Positions 61,981 to 64,000 of a stretch of 64,000 bases of DNA are shown piece by piece (within the stretch, counting starts at the first letter, position 1; every line of letters begins with the position of its first letter). The notes under the pieces were generated by a model. That model saw only the letters and a program-made list of their open reading frames with translations, was not told the origin of the DNA and did no database searches. The position numbers and the translations under genes are program-made. This DNA is from Candidatus Caldilinea saccharophila (GTDB lineage Bacteria; Chloroflexota; Anaerolineae; Caldilineales; Caldilineaceae): assembly GCA_016710365.1 (NCBI GenBank), contig JADJVW010000010.1, positions 148,620-212,619 of the forward strand. The letters are read 5' to 3'.

Positions 61981-62637
61981 CTATTCTGCCGCTTCCAGCC
62001 ATCCCTGCTGCGCGGCGATGACGACGGCAGCCGCACGTGAATCCACGCCCAGCTTGTTGAAGACGCTGGCCAGGTGCGCCTTTACCGTGCGCTCGCTGAT
62101 GCCTAATGCATGGGCGATCTCTTTGTTGCGCTCGCCGCGAGCCGCCGCGCGCAAAACCTCCAGCTCGCGGTTGGTGAGCAGCGTGGCGATGGGCGGTGCT
62201 TCCGAGGCGGGTGCTCTCGTCTGCGCGGTGAGCACGCGGCGCAGAATCTCCGGCATGAGCAGCGTTTCGCCGCGAGCTGCGGCCTGGATCGTGTTGAGCA
62301 GGGTCGTGCGGTCGGTGTCTTTGAGCAGATAGCCGCGCGCGCCGGCCTGCAAGCCCTGCACCATCAGCGCATCCTCGTTGAAGGTGGTCAGAATCACGAT
62401 GGCAACCGCGGGAAAGTCGCGGCGCAAGTGACCGATGGCGGTGATGCCATCCATGCCCGGCATCTGCAAATCCATCAGCACCACGTCGGGCGCCAGCTCG
62501 GCGACAATGCGCAGGCATTCCGCGCCATCGCGCGCCTCGCCCACCACTTCGACGTACTCCGCCGTCTCCAGAATCAGCCGTAGCCCCTCCCGCACAATCA
62601 GGTGGTCATCGGTGATCAACACACGAATTGGCTCCAT
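61981..62637 (-). CDS. NarL/LuxR-family response regulator
   Basis: 218 residues. The receiver domain carries VLITDDHLIVREGLRLILET, the phospho-acceptor Asp in VVLMDLQMPGMDGI and the conserved Lys in GYLLKDTDR. The C-terminal LuxR-type helix-turn-helix is LTNRELEVLRAAARGERNKE and IAHALGISERTVKAHLASVF. It would be phosphorylated by the histidine kinase encoded directly upstream (6 bases away). Confidence 0.94.
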   Translation of the reverse strand: MEPIRVLITDDHLIVREGLRLILETAEYVEVVGEARDGAECLRIVAELAPDVVLMDLQMPGMDGITAIGHLRRDFPAVAIVILTTFNEDALMVQGLQAGARGYLLKDTDRTTLLNTIQAAARGETLLMPEILRRVLTAQTRAPASEAPPIATLLTNRELEVLRAAARGERNKEIAHALGISERTVKAHLASVFNKLGVDSRAAAVVIAAQQGWLEAAE

Positions 62638-62643
62638 GCTCCT

Positions 62644-63861
62644 CTATCCAGTTGAAACCATTGCCGGCGCGACAAGCTGCACGCAGGTTCCCCGTTCCGG
62701 CGCGGAGTGTACGCTCAGGCTTCCGCCCATCAGCCGCGCCCGTTCGCGCATCCCCAGCAGGCCGTAGTGACCGGCGCCTGGCGTCTGCGCCGGGTCGAAG
62801 CCACAGCCGTCGTCGCTCACGGTCAGCAGGAGAGCGCCATCCTCGCGCGCCAGCCGCACCGTCGCCTGGGTGGCCGCGGCATGACGAGCCACGTTGGCAA
62901 GCGCCTCGCCCAGCACTGCCAGCACATGCTCCAAGGTGACGTTGGGCAGTTCGTCGCCTGCGTCTGTGGCCACGTCCACTGTGCATAGGATTCCGGTGGC
63001 CTGGGAAAAGCGTTCAGCCCGCTCGCGCATGGCTGCGGCCAGGTCGGTGGTTGTCGCACGTAAGTCGTCGATCGCCGCGCGCGATGCTGCCAGCGTAGTG
63101 CGGGCGCGGCCGAGCGCCTGCTCAACGATCTCCGCCGCCCGTTCATCGCGACCCGCGGCCAGATGAGCCTTCACGGCTTCCAGTTGCAGCACCAGACCGG
63201 CCACCCCCTGGGCGAGCGTATCATGCAACTCGCGCGCCATGCGTTGGCGCTCGGCCTGCAAGGTTAGCGCCGCATTCTGCGCCGCGTATGCAGCCAGTTG
63301 GGCGTTGGCGCTCTCCAGCGTCTCGGTCAGTTCTTCCGCCTTCTGGCGTTCGGCCAGTTGCTGGTTGTAGAGCACCATCAGCAGGACGATGAAGTTGCCG
63401 TTGAGCATGATGCCGGCCGCCGACAGCAACAGCTTGTCGCGGGCAACTGACAGCGAAAGTAGCATCGAAAGCAGCCCGAAGTAGAAAAGGCCCAGCCACA
63501 GCGCGCGCCGGGTGTTGCCCCACAACCCCAGGGCCTCGCCCACCTGCGTGATCGTCAGCGAGGCTGCCAGCGTGGCATTAGAGTCGATGCCATAGGGCAA
63601 GGTTGCCAGGATGACGATCAGCGTGGCCTGCGCGGCGCAGTAGAACAGCCGCCAGCGCTTGCCTGTGAACTGGCGCAGATTGACCCAGTATAGCCCGATG
63701 TGCGCCGCAAAGAGCAGTAGGCTCGGCCAGACCAGCGCTGCAGTGCCGTCGCGCCAGGTAGCCACGGCGTTTGCAAGCGCGACGCTGCCCAGCAGCGCCG
63801 TGATGAAGATGTAAAACGGAACGCCGACGAACCTATCTTTATCCGTAGTAGCCGTGTCCAT
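62644..63861 (-). CDS. Sensor histidine kinase (HisKA_3 type)
   Basis: 405 residues. About six N-terminal membrane helices form the sensing region. A coiled coil (QQLAERQKAEELTETLESAN) leads to the dimerisation/phosphorylation helix MARELHDTLAQGVAGLVLQL, whose His is the phospho-acceptor. The C-terminal ATPase has EALANVARHAAATQATVRLA (N box), LLLTVSDDGCGFDPAQTPGA and GHYGLLGMRERARLMGGSLS. It pairs with the NarL-type regulator downstream. The stimulus is unknown. Confidence 0.94.
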   Translation of the reverse strand: MDTATTDKDRFVGVPFYIFITALLGSVALANAVATWRDGTAALVWPSLLLFAAHIGLYWVNLRQFTGKRWRLFYCAAQATLIVILATLPYGIDSNATLAASLTITQVGEALGLWGNTRRALWLGLFYFGLLSMLLSLSVARDKLLLSAAGIMLNGNFIVLLMVLYNQQLAERQKAEELTETLESANAQLAAYAAQNAALTLQAERQRMARELHDTLAQGVAGLVLQLEAVKAHLAAGRDERAAEIVEQALGRARTTLAASRAAIDDLRATTTDLAAAMRERAERFSQATGILCTVDVATDAGDELPNVTLEHVLAVLGEALANVARHAAATQATVRLAREDGALLLTVSDDGCGFDPAQTPGAGHYGLLGMRERARLMGGSLSVHSAPERGTCVQLVAPAMVSTG

Positions 63862-63909
63862 GATCTGATTCTACTACAGCCGCGGCTGGGCGGGCATTGT
63901 CCGTTTGGA

Positions 63910-63952
63910 CAGTGTCCAGGCGGACATGGACGGCTGGATCGCCTGGACACTG
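63910..63952. promoter_or_regulatory. 13-bp inverted repeat upstream of the two-component operon
   Basis: CAGTGTCCAGGCG at 63910-63922 is exactly complementary to 63940-63952, 49 bases before the kinase start. It could be an operator, perhaps for the partner response regulator. It could equally be one of the genome's palindromic repeats. Confidence 0.45.
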
Positions 63953-64000
63953 TGCTGCTTGGGCAAAGCGGCTATGCTGTGGGCAACGACATGCAGGCAT

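Overview
The window looks like a chromosomal segment of a high-GC, free-living bacterium, most plausibly a member of the Chloroflexota (Anaerolineae/Caldilineae type). The grounds are the general protein character, the mix of Wood-Ljungdahl methyl-branch and corrinoid genes with an aerobic-looking menaquinone and pyruvate dehydrogenase set, an HTH-STAND-WD40 protein, and many intergenic palindromes. The taxonomic call is inference, since no rRNA gene is present. A recurrent feature is that many otherwise well-conserved genes are broken by small indels, often next to short A/G/C runs. Neighbouring frames rejoin into full-length family members, so I read most of these as assembly errors rather than decay and annotate the whole gene.

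Region 1 (1-4.5 kb, minus strand): a partial VWA protein, an AEC transporter and a GH38 alpha-mannosidase. Region 2 (4.9-15.5 kb, plus strand): a corrinoid/one-carbon cluster with a URO-D-type methyltransferase, a small cupin-like protein, a ferredoxin-ASKHA corrinoid activase, a corrinoid protein, homocysteine methyltransferase, MetV, MetF, a methyl-THF:corrinoid methyltransferase and a DUF1638 protein. Two toxin-antitoxin pairs (BrnT/BrnA and AbrB-like/PIN) are threaded between these genes. Formate-THF ligase lies further on at 21.3 kb. Together they would move methyl groups from a donor to a corrinoid, to THF or homocysteine, and on towards formate. Between them sit a SnoaL-like lipoprotein (15.8 kb) and the HTH-STAND-WD40 gene (17-21 kb).

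Region 3 (23.5-37.2 kb): an ECF sigma factor with a small membrane protein, then a type III restriction system (res, mod). An IS200-type TnpA gene, a family of GC-rich palindromes and an array of about 11.5 copies of a 47-bp repeat separate res from mod. Downstream are pyruvate dehydrogenase E1 beta and alpha and a single-chain methyltransferase plus BsuBI/PstI-type nuclease. Region 4 (37-49.7 kb): housekeeping genes cmk, a RluB-type pseudouridine synthase, secF and secD, a sugar ABC importer without its ATPase, a zinc dehydrogenase, glutamate dehydrogenase and a flippase-like membrane protein.

Region 5 (49.9-64 kb): menD and menF (fused artefactually by two frameshifts), a PCuAC-like copper lipoprotein with a membrane protein, and a YjhG/YagF-type D-xylonate dehydratase. 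These are followed by a SRPBCC gene truncated by a DDE insertion sequence. Then comes a cassette-like stretch in which two different direct repeats (A and B) bracket small unrelated genes (APH-like kinase, methyltransferase, membrane protein). The window ends with a NarL-type response regulator and its histidine kinase. No rRNA, tRNA or cas gene was found.
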